DNA of 34,403 bases from the NCBI GenBank assembly GCA_020442065.1, contig JAGRKZ010000025.1:23396-57798 (forward strand), in the 5' to 3' direction. Origin of the DNA: Bauldia sp. (lineage in GTDB: Bacteria > Pseudomonadota > Alphaproteobacteria > Rhizobiales > Kaistiaceae). Shown here piece by piece: positions 1-11,019 of this stretch (position 1 is the first letter of the stretch; each line of letters starts with the position of its first letter). Below the pieces are notes generated by a model that worked only from the letters and a program-made list of their open reading frames with translations, made no database searches and was not told the origin of the DNA. A program made the position numbers and the translations under genes.

Positions 1-32
1 TCGCCAAGGGCTTCGCCCTCGGGCGCGTCTGA
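1..32 (+). CDS. C-terminal end of an upstream gene, probably a glycerol ABC transporter permease (partial)
   Basis: Only nine codons and a TGA stop are visible (reading AKGFALGRV). A short basic tail of this kind is common at the end of MalG-type carbohydrate ABC permeases. The two genes that follow are a DUF2160 protein and glycerol kinase; in rhizobial glycerol operons (glpSTPQUV type) the gene before the DUF2160 protein is the permease GlpQ. The permease assignment is therefore an inference from context and a few residues. The stop codon overlaps the ribosome binding site of the next gene, indicating one transcript. Confidence 0.4.
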   Translation, partial: AKGFALGRV

Positions 33-46
33 GGAGGGACCGCACC

Positions 47-340
47 ATGCAGGGCACCGACCTCATCTCGTGGATGGCCTGGACGTGGCCGACGGCGGCG
101 TTCTTCGCCTTCATCCTCGCCTGCCTGGTGGGCATGATGGTCTGGGAGATCTACTCGCCGGGCGGCGCACCACGCCGCGGCATCCTCGGCCTCGACACGA
201 CCCGCGGCGACCGGCTGTTCATCTCCCTGCTCGGCTCCGCCTTCATCTTCCTCGCCTGGCTCGGCATCGCCGGGCCGCCGCTCTGGGCGCCGCTCGGCAT
301 CGCCGTGGTCTTCGCCTTCGTCGTGTTCCGCTGGGTCTGA
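47..340 (+). CDS. DUF2160 small integral membrane protein of a glycerol transport operon (GlpU-like)
   Basis: This is a 97-residue protein with three hydrophobic segments, at about residues 11-33, 57-75 and 78-96, separated by a short charged loop (GGAPRRGILGLDTTRGDR). Length and pattern fit the DUF2160 family, which is found in rhizobial glycerol ABC operons, where the member is called GlpU. It is presumably an inner-membrane accessory of the importer; its biochemical role is unknown. The ATG at 47 follows a GAGGAGGG ribosome binding site at 32-39. It ends 3 nt before the glycerol kinase start, so the two are probably translationally coupled. Confidence 0.75.
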   Translation: MQGTDLISWMAWTWPTAAFFAFILACLVGMMVWEIYSPGGAPRRGILGLDTTRGDRLFISLLGSAFIFLAWLGIAGPPLWAPLGIAVVFAFVVFRWV

Positions 341-343
341 TCG

Positions 344-1843
344 ATGGCCGCGCATATCCTCGCCATCGACCAGGGCACCACATCGAGCCGCGCCATCGTC
401 TTCGACGCCAGGATGCGGGTGGTGGCGAGCGCCCAGAAGGAGTTCACGCAGCACTTCCCGAAACCCGGCTGGGTCGAGCACGACGCCGACGAGATCTGGG
501 ACGGCGTCGTCGCCACCTGTCGCGCCGCGCTGCGCAAGGCCAAGGTCAAGGCGTCCGCGCTCGCCGGCATCGGCATCACCAACCAGCGCGAGACGGTGGT
601 GGTGTGGAGCCGCAAGACCGGCCGGCCCATCCACCGCGCCATCGTCTGGCAGGACCGCCGGACCGCGCCGGACTGCACCGACCTCCGCAACCGGGGCGTC
701 GAGGGCGACATCACCGCCCGTACCGGCCTGATCATCGACCCCTACTTCTCGGCGACCAAGCTGGCGCGGCTGCTCGATACGGTAAAGGGCGCCCGGGAGA
801 AGGCCGAGCGGGGCGAGCTCGCCTTCGGCACCATCGATGCCTGGTTGATCTGGCGCCTCACCGGCGGCCGGGTCCACGCCACCGACGCGACCAACGCCTC
901 GCGCACGCTGCTCTTCAACATCCATGATGGAGCCTGGGACCCCGAGCTCCTCCGCCTCTTCCGCGTGCCCGCCGCCGTCCTCCCCGAAGTCCGGGACTGC
1001 GCCGCCGACTACGGGACGACGGAGCCCGCCATCCTCGGCGCGGCGGTGCCGATTCTCGGCGTTGCCGGCGACCAGCAGGCGGCGACCGTCGGCCAGGCCT
1101 GTTTCCAGCCCGGCATGCTCAAGTCGACCTACGGCACCGGGTGCTTCGCCCTGCTCAATACCGGCGAGCGGCCGGTCGCCTCGCGCAACCGCCTGCTCAC
1201 CACCATCGCCTACCAGCTCGACGGCAAGCGGACATACGCGCTGGAGGGCTCGATCTTCGTCGCCGGAGCCGCGGTGCAATGGCTCCGCGACGGGCTCCAG
1301 ATCATCCGGCGAGCCGCGGACACGCAGGCGCTCGCCGAGTCCGCCGGCCACGACCACGGCGTCTACTTCGTGCCGGCCCTCGTCGGCCTCGGCGCGCCGC
1401 ACTGGGATGCCGACGCCCGCGGCGCGATCTACGGCATCACCCGCGGCACGACCCGGGCCGAGATCGCCCGCGCCGCGCTCGAATCGGTCGCCTACCAGAC
1501 CCGAGACCTGCTCGAGGCGATGCGCGGCGACTGGCAGGGCGCGGATCGGGCCGAGACGGTCCTCCGCGTCGACGGCGGCATGGTCGCCTCGGACTGGACC
1601 ATGCAGTTCCTCGCCGACATCCTCGGCGCGCCGGTCGACCGGCCGCAGGTGCTCGAGACGACGGCGGTCGGGGCCGCCTATCTCGCCGGCCTCCAGGCCG
1701 GGATCCATCCGGCACCGGCGGCCTTTGCGAAGACCTGGACGCAGGAGCGCCGGTTCCGGCCGAAGATGAAGGCAGCGGCGCGCGACGCCCTCTATGCCGG
1801 CTGGCAGGACGCCGTGGCGAGGACGCTGAGCCGGCCGCGCTAG
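344..1843 (+). CDS. glpK: Glycerol kinase
   Basis: Cytoplasmic FGGY-family kinase making sn-glycerol 3-phosphate from glycerol and ATP, so trapping imported glycerol. At 499 residues it is full length. Visible hallmarks are the N-terminal phosphate-binding motif [13 protein letters not shown] (from residue 9), the glycerol-site stretch [26 protein letters not shown] and the C-terminal ATP-site segment [20 protein letters not shown]. The segment just before AGDQQAA ([12 protein letters not shown]) is shorter than in E. coli GlpK and lacks the glycine-rich GGKGGTR loop that binds fructose 1,6-bisphosphate there, so that feedback control is probably absent. It is co-transcribed with the upstream transporter genes. 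Confidence 0.95.
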   Translation: MAAHILAIDQGTTSSRAIVFDARMRVVASAQKEFTQHFPKPGWVEHDADEIWDGVVATCRAALRKAKVKASALAGIGITNQRETVVVWSRKTGRPIHRAIVWQDRRTAPDCTDLRNRGVEGDITARTGLIIDPYFSATKLARLLDTVKGAREKAERGELAFGTIDAWLIWRLTGGRVHATDATNASRTLLFNIHDGAWDPELLRLFRVPAAVLPEVRDCAADYGTTEPAILGAAVPILGVAGDQQAATVGQACFQPGMLKSTYGTGCFALLNTGERPVASRNRLLTTIAYQLDGKRTYALEGSIFVAGAAVQWLRDGLQIIRRAADTQALAESAGHDHGVYFVPALVGLGAPHWDADARGAIYGITRGTTRAEIARAALESVAYQTRDLLEAMRGDWQGADRAETVLRVDGGMVASDWTMQFLADILGAPVDRPQVLETTAVGAAYLAGLQAGIHPAPAAFAKTWTQERRFRPKMKAAARDALYAGWQDAVARTLSRPR

Positions 1844-1870
1844 CCGGCCGACGCCCGAATCGTCGCCGCA

Positions 1871-1890
1871 CGCCCCCAACGCGGGGGGCG
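1871..1890. terminator. GC hairpin between convergent genes, possible bidirectional terminator
   Basis: CGCCCCC (1871-1877) pairs perfectly with GGGGGCG (1884-1890) around a 6-nt loop. It lies in the 57-nt gap between the convergent glpK and pyridoxal 4-dehydrogenase genes, where a terminator is expected. No T-tract follows on either strand, so it is at best a weak intrinsic terminator. Confidence 0.35.
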
Positions 1891-1900
1891 GGCGAATCGC

Positions 1901-3857
<1,957 letters not shown>

Positions 3858-3885
3858 TGGTCTCTCTCCCCCCGGCGTTTCCCGC

Positions 3886-4743
<858 letters not shown>

Positions 4744-4756
4744 TCAACCCTCACGG

Positions 4757-5692
4757 TCATCGCGCCCCCCGCACATAGGGGAGGCCCAGCGCGGCCGGCA
4801 AGCTCGACCGGCGGCCGAACACCACCAGCATCACCATGACCGCAAGGAACGGTATCATCTGGATGATGTCGGTCGGAATATTGATGCCGGCGACCTGCAG
4901 CGCCGTCGTCAGCGACAGGCTGACGCCGAAGAGCAGCGCGCCGAACAGGACCCAGAGCGGTCGGCCGCGCGCGAGCATGGCGAGCACGATGCCGAGGAAG
5001 CCGGCGCCGTTGGTGACGAAGGGCACGAAGATGCCGGCGCCGACATTGGCGAGATAGGCGCCGCCAAGCCCCGCCAGCGCGCCCGTGGTCAGGACCGCCG
5101 CCGTGCGCGTCGTCACCACGTCGACGCCGGTGATGTCGAGCGCGGCGGGCTTGTCGCCGGCCGCCTGCAGGTTGAGGCCGAACTGGGTGCGCCGGTAGAT
5201 GTAGCCCATGACGAAGACCAGCAGCACCGCCAGGTAGACCAGAAGGTTGTGCTGGAAGAACGCCTTGCCGATCACCGGGATGTCGGCGAGCAGCGGGATC
5301 GGCGTGATGTCGGCGGCGGGAAGGCGCGGATAGGTCCGGGAGAACTGGACGTGATGGAGCAGCGCGGTCAGCCCCTCCATGCCGAGGGTCAGCCCGATGC
5401 CGATGACGATCTGGTTGAGGCCGAGGCGGACGCACAGCAGCGCCATGATCGCGGCGACGGCGATGCCCGCCAGCGCCCCGCAGAGGAAGCCGAGCCACAG
5501 CGACTCGCTCGAGAAGGCGGCAAGGAAGCCGACATAGGCGCCGGCGATCATCATGCCCTCGATGCCGATGTTGAGGACGCCGGCCTTCTCCGACATCTGC
5601 TCGCCGAGCCCGGCGAGCAGCAGCGGTACGGCAGCGGTGACGGCGCCGAAGAGCAGGGCGCTGAGGAAGATCTCGCTGAACAGGCCGGTCAT
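4757..5692 (-). CDS. BMP-type ABC importer, second permease subunit
   Basis: Inner-membrane permease of about 311 residues, of the branched-chain-amino-acid/simple-sugar permease superfamily, in the subgroup that pairs with BMP-family binding proteins (nucleosides, riboflavin and related ligands). Around nine hydrophobic segments are visible, and the conserved EKAGVLNIGIEGMMIAGAYVGFL sits near residues 30-55 in shortened form (MSEKAGVLNIGIEGMM). I chose ATG 5692, which has a GAAGG site upstream; an in-frame GTG at 5713 would add seven residues and overlap the previous gene. It is followed after 64 nt by 4-pyridoxolactonase, so the imported ligand is probably a B6 vitamer (inference). Confidence 0.85.
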   Translation of the reverse strand: MTGLFSEIFLSALLFGAVTAAVPLLLAGLGEQMSEKAGVLNIGIEGMMIAGAYVGFLAAFSSESLWLGFLCGALAGIAVAAIMALLCVRLGLNQIVIGIGLTLGMEGLTALLHHVQFSRTYPRLPAADITPIPLLADIPVIGKAFFQHNLLVYLAVLLVFVMGYIYRRTQFGLNLQAAGDKPAALDITGVDVVTTRTAAVLTTGALAGLGGAYLANVGAGIFVPFVTNGAGFLGIVLAMLARGRPLWVLFGALLFGVSLSLTTALQVAGINIPTDIIQMIPFLAVMVMLVVFGRRSSLPAALGLPYVRGAR

Positions 5693-5696
5693 CGCG

Positions 5697-6779
5697 TCAT
5701 GACCTTCTCGCACTGAGGTAGCGGCTGTCGACGTATTCGACGATCGCCAGCACGATGAGGACGGTGGCGATCAGCACCAGCGTGAAGTGATTGGGCACAC
5801 CGATGCGGCGGGCCGCGCTCTCGCCGCCGATCGACAGCACCGAGAGCAGGAGGACGAAGCCGATGGTGGCGAAGCCGTTCAGCCGGGCGAGGAAGACCAT
5901 CGGAATGACCAGGAGGCCGTAGGCCGGATTCCAGTCGGCGCGGACATTGCCCTGCACGCCGAGGATATCGACGGCGCCGCCGAGACCGGCGAGGGCCGCC
6001 GACAGCGCGAAGACGGCGATGGTGAGATGGGGCACGTTGAGGCCGGCATGGACGGCGGCGCGCGGGTTGGCGCCGACGACGCGGAGCCTGAGGCCGAAGG
6101 CGGTGCGGGTCATGACCAGGTGCACCGCGACGACGGCGACGAGGCCGAGGATGAGGCCGCTGCTGATGGTGGTGTCGAACAGGCGGGGCAGCCGATCCTC
6201 GACGGCGAGGGTCCGGGTCTGCGGCACGGTGGTGCCGGGATCGAGGAAGACGAGCTTGACCATCGCGTTGGCGAGCGAGACGCCGAGGAAGGTCATCATC
6301 AGCGTGGTGATGATCTCGTTGACGCCGTAGTAGGCGCGCAGAAGCGCCGGAAGCAGCGACCAGACCATGCCAACCAGCGCGGCGAGGACAAAGGCGATGA
6401 CGAGCGCGAGCCAGACCGGCATCACCATCACCAGCAGCGGGGCGCTGGCGGCGGCGGTCACCGCGCCGAGCAGGAACTGCCCGTCCCCGCCCAGATTCCA
6501 GATCCCGGCACGGAAGGCGACGATGAGGCCCGCCGCCAGGAACAGCATCGGCGCCATCCGGGTGAGGGTCTGCTGCACGCCGGTCGGCGACAGCAGGCCC
6601 CGGTCGATGACGTAGCCGTAGTAGGTCAGCGGATTGACGCCGACCGCAAGCAGGATCAGCCCCGCGATCGTGAGGGCAATGACGATCGGCCCAACCGTCA
6701 GGAGGAGGCGATGGAAGACCGCGCGGCCGACCGCCGGCGCCGCCGTCCCGCTCGTCATCGGGGCGGTGTCGACGCTCAT
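5697..6779 (-). CDS. BMP-type ABC importer, first permease subunit
   Basis: Inner-membrane permease of 360 residues with about ten hydrophobic segments and the superfamily stretch FRAGIWNLGGDGQFLLGAV (about residues 88-106). This is the longer of the paired permeases typical of nucleoside/riboflavin-type importers with a BMP binding protein. Its ATG overlaps the stop of the ATPase gene as ATGA, indicating translational coupling. Substrate cannot be read from sequence; the shared operon with three B6-degrading enzymes suggests pyridoxine, pyridoxal or pyridoxamine. Confidence 0.85.
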   Translation of the reverse strand: MSVDTAPMTSGTAAPAVGRAVFHRLLLTVGPIVIALTIAGLILLAVGVNPLTYYGYVIDRGLLSPTGVQQTLTRMAPMLFLAAGLIVAFRAGIWNLGGDGQFLLGAVTAAASAPLLVMVMPVWLALVIAFVLAALVGMVWSLLPALLRAYYGVNEIITTLMMTFLGVSLANAMVKLVFLDPGTTVPQTRTLAVEDRLPRLFDTTISSGLILGLVAVVAVHLVMTRTAFGLRLRVVGANPRAAVHAGLNVPHLTIAVFALSAALAGLGGAVDILGVQGNVRADWNPAYGLLVIPMVFLARLNGFATIGFVLLLSVLSIGGESAARRIGVPNHFTLVLIATVLIVLAIVEYVDSRYLSARRS

Positions 6780-8377
6780 GCCGCGAGCCCGCCCATCAGG
6801 CGGCCGACATCGGTGCGCGCCGTGTCGCCGTTCTGAACGATGCCGACGATCCTGCCGCGCGACATCACGGCGATGCGGTCGCAGAGGCCGAGGAGCTCAT
6901 CAAGGTCGGTCGAGATCAGGAGAACGCTCTTGCCGCCGACGGCAATGTCGCCGATCCGCTTGCGCGTGGCGAGCGTATTGGCGAGGTCGAGCCCGTAGGT
7001 CGGCTTGTTGAAGATCACCACCTTGGCCCCGTCGGAAAGCTCGCGCGCCAGCACCACCTTCTGGATGTTGCCGCCCGAGAGACGGCCGATGGGCGTGTGG
7101 GGACCCGGGGCCCGGACGTCGTAGTCCGTCATCAGCTGTATGGCGCGCCGATCGATCTCGGCCCGCTGCTCGATGCCGCGCCGCCAGAACGGGGCGTCGC
7201 CGATCTGCTTGAGGAGGAGGTTGATCGAGACCGGAAAGGAGCCGACGGTGCCCTCCCCCAGCCTGTCGTCGGTCAGGTAGCGAAGCCCCGCATCCCGCCG
7301 GGCATGGACCGGCGTGCCCTCAACGGGGCGGCCATCGAGCTCGATGGTGCCGCTGTCGATCGGGGCCTGGCCGGCAAGCGCATCGGCGAGTTGCTTCTGA
7401 CCGTTGCCGTCGATGCCGGCGATGCCGAGGATCTCGCCCGGCCGGAGCTCGAAACTGACGTCGGCAAGGCCCGGCGCGACCGCGGTCGGCGTGACCCCGA
7501 GGCCGCGCACGGCAAGGACCGGGGCCTTCCGCTCGAGGTCGGGATGCGGCACGCGCGGAACGTCTTCGGGATCGCCGCTCCGCTTGCCGAACATCATCTC
7601 CACGAATTCCGAGATCAGGGTGTCCTCGTCGAGGCGGCTGAAGCGGTCCGGGGCGATCTCGCCGACCTTGCGGCCGAGCTTCAGCACCGAGATGCGATCG
7701 CCGAAGGACGCCGCTTCCCTGAGCTTGTGGGTGATGAAGACGACGGCCATGCCGCGCTCGACGAGCTGGCGCATGAGCGTGCCGAGTTCCTCGATGCCCG
7801 AGGGACTCAGCATCGAGGTCGATTCATCGAGGATCAGCACCCGGCTGTGGCGGATCAGCGCCCGGAGGATCTCCACGTGCTGCTGCTCGCCGAGGGAGAG
7901 CTCGGAGGCGTAGGCGTCGAGGCTGACGGTGATGCCGAGCGAGCGGGAGATCTCGTCGACGCTGGCGCGGAGGCTCTCCTTGTCGGGCCGGCGCCACCAG
8001 CGGGCGCCGAGGAGAAGGTTCTCGGCGACGGTGAGGGTGGGCACCAGCATCGTGTGCTGGAAGACCGTGCTGATGCCGAGGGACAGGGCCTGGCGGGGCG
8101 ACGCGATCACGGTCGGCTTGCCGTCGACCAGGATGCGCCCCTCGTCGGGCTGCTGCAGGCCGGAGAGGAGACCGATCAGCGTCGACTTGCCGGCGCCGTT
8201 CTCGCCGAGGAGCACATGCACCTCGCCCGGCCAGATCTGGAGGTCGACATCGTCGTTGGCGACGACGCCCGGAAAGCGCTTGGTGACGCCCTCGAGCGAT
8301 ACGATCGGGATGCCGGCGGGCTCGGCGGTGAAGGTCTCGGTGGTCAAGTCGCGTCCGCTCGTACCGGATAGTGCCAA
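6776..8377 (-). CDS. BMP-type ABC importer ATPase (two nucleotide-binding domains)
   Basis: Cytoplasmic ATPase of about 533 residues with tandem domains, as in sugar/nucleoside importers. Domain 1 has Walker A GENGAGKST, signature LSLGEQ and Walker B VLILDESTS. Domain 2 is degenerate: GIDGNGQKQ for Walker A and VVIFNKPTYGLD for Walker B, with signature LSGGNIQKVVLARE, so catalytic asymmetry is likely. The start is uncertain: no ATG is available. TTG at 8377 has no clear ribosome binding site, whereas TTG at 8347 has GAGCGGA a few nt upstream and would still leave the whole first domain. A 9-bp hairpin lies just upstream. Confidence 0.88.
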   Translation of the reverse strand: MALSGTSGRDLTTETFTAEPAGIPIVSLEGVTKRFPGVVANDDVDLQIWPGEVHVLLGENGAGKSTLIGLLSGLQQPDEGRILVDGKPTVIASPRQALSLGISTVFQHTMLVPTLTVAENLLLGARWWRRPDKESLRASVDEISRSLGITVSLDAYASELSLGEQQHVEILRALIRHSRVLILDESTSMLSPSGIEELGTLMRQLVERGMAVVFITHKLREAASFGDRISVLKLGRKVGEIAPDRFSRLDEDTLISEFVEMMFGKRSGDPEDVPRVPHPDLERKAPVLAVRGLGVTPTAVAPGLADVSFELRPGEILGIAGIDGNGQKQLADALAGQAPIDSGTIELDGRPVEGTPVHARRDAGLRYLTDDRLGEGTVGSFPVSINLLLKQIGDAPFWRRGIEQRAEIDRRAIQLMTDYDVRAPGPHTPIGRLSGGNIQKVVLARELSDGAKVVIFNKPTYGLDLANTLATRKRIGDIAVGGKSVLLISTDLDELLGLCDRIAVMSRGRIVGIVQNGDTARTDVGRLMGGLAA

Positions 8378-8385
8378 GGCGAAGT

Positions 8386-8411
8386 GCGGCCGGGACCGAT
8401 GCCCCGGCCGC
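8386..8411 (-). terminator. Intercistronic hairpin after the binding-protein gene
   Basis: GCGGCCGGG (8386-8394) pairs perfectly with CCCGGCCGC (8403-8411) around an 8-nt loop. It lies between the BMP binding-protein stop and the ATPase start. There is no T-tract on the - strand, so it probably stabilises the binding-protein mRNA or partly attenuates transcription rather than ending it. Confidence 0.5.
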
Positions 8412-8420
8412 CTGCGATCG

Positions 8421-9449
8421 CTACTCCTGAACTTCCGACATCATGGCGCGGACGTCGGTCGCCTCGAAGACGGGCGCGACCGTGATCTTGCCGTCGATGA
8501 TCTGCTGACGGAGGTCCTGGATCTGGCTCCAGACGTCGTCCGGAATCTGCGGCGTCTTGAGCAGCTTCAGGGAATCGTCGGCAAGGCTGATCTCGTAGCT
8601 CTTGGTGCCGAAGGTGTCGGCCTTGAGGTCGGCGATCATGGCGGCGTAGACCGGCTCGATGTTCCAGACCACCGACGACAGGAGGTAGCCCTTGTCGATC
8701 GAGGACTTGTCGCCGATCACGTCGATGAACATGACCTTGCCGCCATCGGCCGCCGGCGTGGTCTCGACCGCCTGCAGCATGCCGAAGCTCGAGCCGTTGC
8801 CCTGGCCGAAGATGACGTCGGCGCCGGCGGCGATGACGCTCTCGGTCACGCGCTTGCCGCCCGCGGCGTCGCTGTAGGCCGCCGGTCCGATGACCGCGTA
8901 GATCACCTTGACGTCGGGACTTTCTGCCTTCACGCCCTCGGCGAACGCCGCCGACTGCGAGTTCCACGACGGAGGCTCGCCGGAGACGACGATGCCGACC
9001 GTCTTGGACCGCGTGGTCTTGGCGGCGAGGCGGCCGGCGAGGTAGGCACCCTCGTGACCGGACAGGGTGTAGTCGGCGATGAGCCCCTTGGTCAGCGCGT
9101 CCGGCGTATCGACGACGGCGACCGGAACGTTGAGCTCCTTGGCGATCTCCGGCGCGGCGGTGTTGTAGCCGCTGGCGTGGGCGATCATGAGGTCCGCGCC
9201 TTCCTCCGCGAGCTCGCGAAGGGTCGGGCGGACGTCACCGTAGCCGAGGCCCTGGGCGACCATGACCTCGATGCCGGCGGCGGCGGCCGCGGCCTTGGCG
9301 GCGTCGATTCCCTGCTGGTTCCAGCCGAAATCGGTGCCTTCCTCCGGCGTCAGGATGGCGATGGAGTCGATCTCCGCCGCGGACACCCCGCCAATGGCGA
9401 CACTGGACAGCAGGAGCGCGCCGGCCAGTCTTGCAAGATGATACTTCAT
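8421..9449 (-). CDS. BMP-family periplasmic substrate-binding protein, candidate vitamin B6 binder
   Basis: This 342-residue protein has a signal peptide (hydrophobic residues 7-24, likely cleavage after VSAAE region) without a lipobox cysteine, followed by the two-lobed BMP/basic membrane protein fold (IDSIAILTPEEGTDFGWNQQ, then GADLMIAHASGYN, LSGHEGAYLAGRLA, GADVIFGQGNGSSFGML). Characterised BMP-family binders recognise nucleosides, riboflavin or autoinducer-2-like molecules. Here the gene heads an operon with a cognate ATPase and two permeases and then three pyridoxine-pathway enzymes, so a B6 vitamer ligand is inferred. The ATG follows a strong GGAGG site. Confidence 0.85.
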   Translation of the reverse strand: MKYHLARLAGALLLSSVAIGGVSAAEIDSIAILTPEEGTDFGWNQQGIDAAKAAAAAAGIEVMVAQGLGYGDVRPTLRELAEEGADLMIAHASGYNTAAPEIAKELNVPVAVVDTPDALTKGLIADYTLSGHEGAYLAGRLAAKTTRSKTVGIVVSGEPPSWNSQSAAFAEGVKAESPDVKVIYAVIGPAAYSDAAGGKRVTESVIAAGADVIFGQGNGSSFGMLQAVETTPAADGGKVMFIDVIGDKSSIDKGYLLSSVVWNIEPVYAAMIADLKADTFGTKSYEISLADDSLKLLKTPQIPDDVWSQIQDLRQQIIDGKITVAPVFEATDVRAMMSEVQE

Positions 9450-9535
9450 TTCAACCTCCGTTTTCTCTTTCCAAACTTCGATGCACGTCCTACTGTTACA
9501 GCCTCAAAGTATTTTGTTGTTGTAGAGGTGAGGCA
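9450..9535. promoter_or_regulatory. AT-rich divergent promoter region
   Basis: This 86-nt gap separates the divergent BMP binding-protein gene (- strand) and the small secreted protein gene (+ strand). It is strikingly A+T richer than its surroundings, as expected for promoters in both directions. A TATTTT at 9510-9515 is a possible -10 element for the + gene, and CTGTTACAG at 9493-9501 is a short palindrome. I cannot assign clear -35/-10 pairs. Confidence 0.5.
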
Positions 9536-9973
9536 ATGCAGTTCTTCAGACGATCTATCGTCTGGTCTTTCTTGACAGTACTTGCCGGACCGGCCGCCGC
9601 GGTCGAGCTGCATCCGGTCGACGTGCGGACGGGAACCGAGGGCCTCACCCCCGCACCGCTGACGATCGCAAACGCCGCGGACGCGCCGATCGTCTGCGTC
9701 GGCGAGCTGGCGCATTGGTACTCGGCCGAGCTCGGGCGCGCCGAGCCGGGCACGTCGACGACGATCCCGCTGTGGTTCGACCCGGCGACGGGGACGTACA
9801 CGGCGCTCAACGACAAGCGCGAGAACATGCCGGTGGAGGCCCTGTGGTGCGGGATCGCCGGGCGGGCATATGCCACCCGGGCGGTGGTGGCGCTGGCGCG
9901 GCGGGCCGGCGACGACGCGCCCCCGGCCGCGCTGACCTGCACGATGGGCGACATCCGCCTTCTCTGCGAGTAG
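9536..9973 (+). CDS. Small secreted protein of unknown function with four cysteines
   Basis: A 145-residue protein starting at ATG 9536, which has GAGGTGAGG just upstream. Residues 1-22 form a signal peptide (MQFFRRSIVWSFLTVLAGPA, cleavage probably after AAA), so the mature protein is periplasmic or outer-membrane associated. The mature part has four cysteines, in IVCVGEL, LWCGIAG, LTCTMGD and the C-terminal LLCE, suggesting two disulfides. I recognise no family. It is divergent from the B6 importer operon and convergent, with a 15-nt gap, onto the TRAP binding-protein gene, so it lies inside the B6 island; a link to that pathway is only positional. Confidence 0.7.
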   Translation: MQFFRRSIVWSFLTVLAGPAAAVELHPVDVRTGTEGLTPAPLTIANAADAPIVCVGELAHWYSAELGRAEPGTSTTIPLWFDPATGTYTALNDKRENMPVEALWCGIAGRAYATRAVVALARRAGDDAPPAALTCTMGDIRLLCE

Positions 9974-9988
9974 CGCAGCATCGCCGGT

Positions 9989-10996
9989 TCAGTTGCCTCC
10001 CTTCGCCTCGACCAGGGCCTTCAGGCGATCATACTCCGCCTGCACGGCCGGATCCGCGGCCACCAGCTCGGCTGCAAGTGCGGCGAACTCGGTCTCCATC
10101 TTCGCCTGCTCGTCACTCGAGAGTGCGTTGATCTGGCCGCCGTTGTCGGTCCAGATGCCGTAGGTGCGGGTGACGTTCTCGACGCCCCACGGGAATACCG
10201 CCGTCTCGGCGGCGCGGCCGGCAGCGACGATGGCGTCCTGGACGTCCTTCGGCTGGGCCTGGAACCAGTCTTCGTTGACCACCGTCACCGAGACGATCTC
10301 GGCGAACCGCAGGTCGGTGATGTTCTTGCCGATGTCATAGTACTTGAAGGCGGTCAGGATGGGCATGCCGACAAGGAGGCCGTCGAGACCGCCGCTCTGG
10401 AGGGCCGGCACCACTTCGGAGAGAGCGAGCGGCAGGGGCGTGGCGCCGAGAAGCTCCATCGGCTTCACCTGCATCGGCGAGGCGAAGGTGCGGATCTTGA
10501 GGCCCATGAACTGGTCGAGCTGCGTCACCGGCTTGAGGGTGAAGACCACCGTCGGGCTGTTGTAGATGGCGCCGATCACCCGGAGGCCCTTGTCGAGGAA
10601 CATGGTCTCGAGGTGATCCCGGTACTCCGGATCGTGAATGGCGGCGTCGACATCCTGCGGCGAGCGGAACAGGCCCGGCACGTCGAAGGCCTGAAATCGC
10701 GGGTCGACGTTGGTCATGAACGAGGTCGGCGTGGTGAAGGCCTCGATGGTGCCGAGGAGGACGCCTTCCGCCATCTGCGGGATCGGCCCGAGCTGGCTCG
10801 CCGGATAGATCTCGACCGTGACGGCGTCGCCCACCCGGTCCGCAAGCTCCTTGGCGAAGACCTTCTGCCACTCGTGCTGGACGTCGTTGATCGTCGCCGA
10901 GGCGAGCTTCATCGTGGCGGCCGGCGCCGGCGACGCGCCGATCGCGATGCAGAGAGCGGCGCTGAGAGCGGCGGCGCGGAGAAACGATGGCTTCAT
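9989..10996 (-). CDS. dctP: TRAP transporter periplasmic binding protein (DctP family)
   Basis: A 335-residue protein with a signal peptide (residues 1-28, ending SPAPAAT) and a DctP-type fold: TMKLASATINDVQHEW at the mature N-terminus, then YPASQLGP and GLKIRTFASPM. R169 in that last motif is at the position that binds the ligand carboxylate in characterised family members, so the substrate is probably an organic acid. It is the last gene of the right B6 operon, 23 nt after the large membrane subunit. Carboxylated pathway compounds such as 4-pyridoxate are attractive ligands, but this is inferred only from context. Start chosen at ATG 10996, which begins the signal peptide. Confidence 0.88.
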   Translation of the reverse strand: MKPSFLRAAALSAALCIAIGASPAPAATMKLASATINDVQHEWQKVFAKELADRVGDAVTVEIYPASQLGPIPQMAEGVLLGTIEAFTTPTSFMTNVDPRFQAFDVPGLFRSPQDVDAAIHDPEYRDHLETMFLDKGLRVIGAIYNSPTVVFTLKPVTQLDQFMGLKIRTFASPMQVKPMELLGATPLPLALSEVVPALQSGGLDGLLVGMPILTAFKYYDIGKNITDLRFAEIVSVTVVNEDWFQAQPKDVQDAIVAAGRAAETAVFPWGVENVTRTYGIWTDNGGQINALSSDEQAKMETEFAALAAELVAADPAVQAEYDRLKALVEAKGGN

Positions 10997-11019
10997 GGTC
11001 CGGTTCCCTCGGTTCGCAG

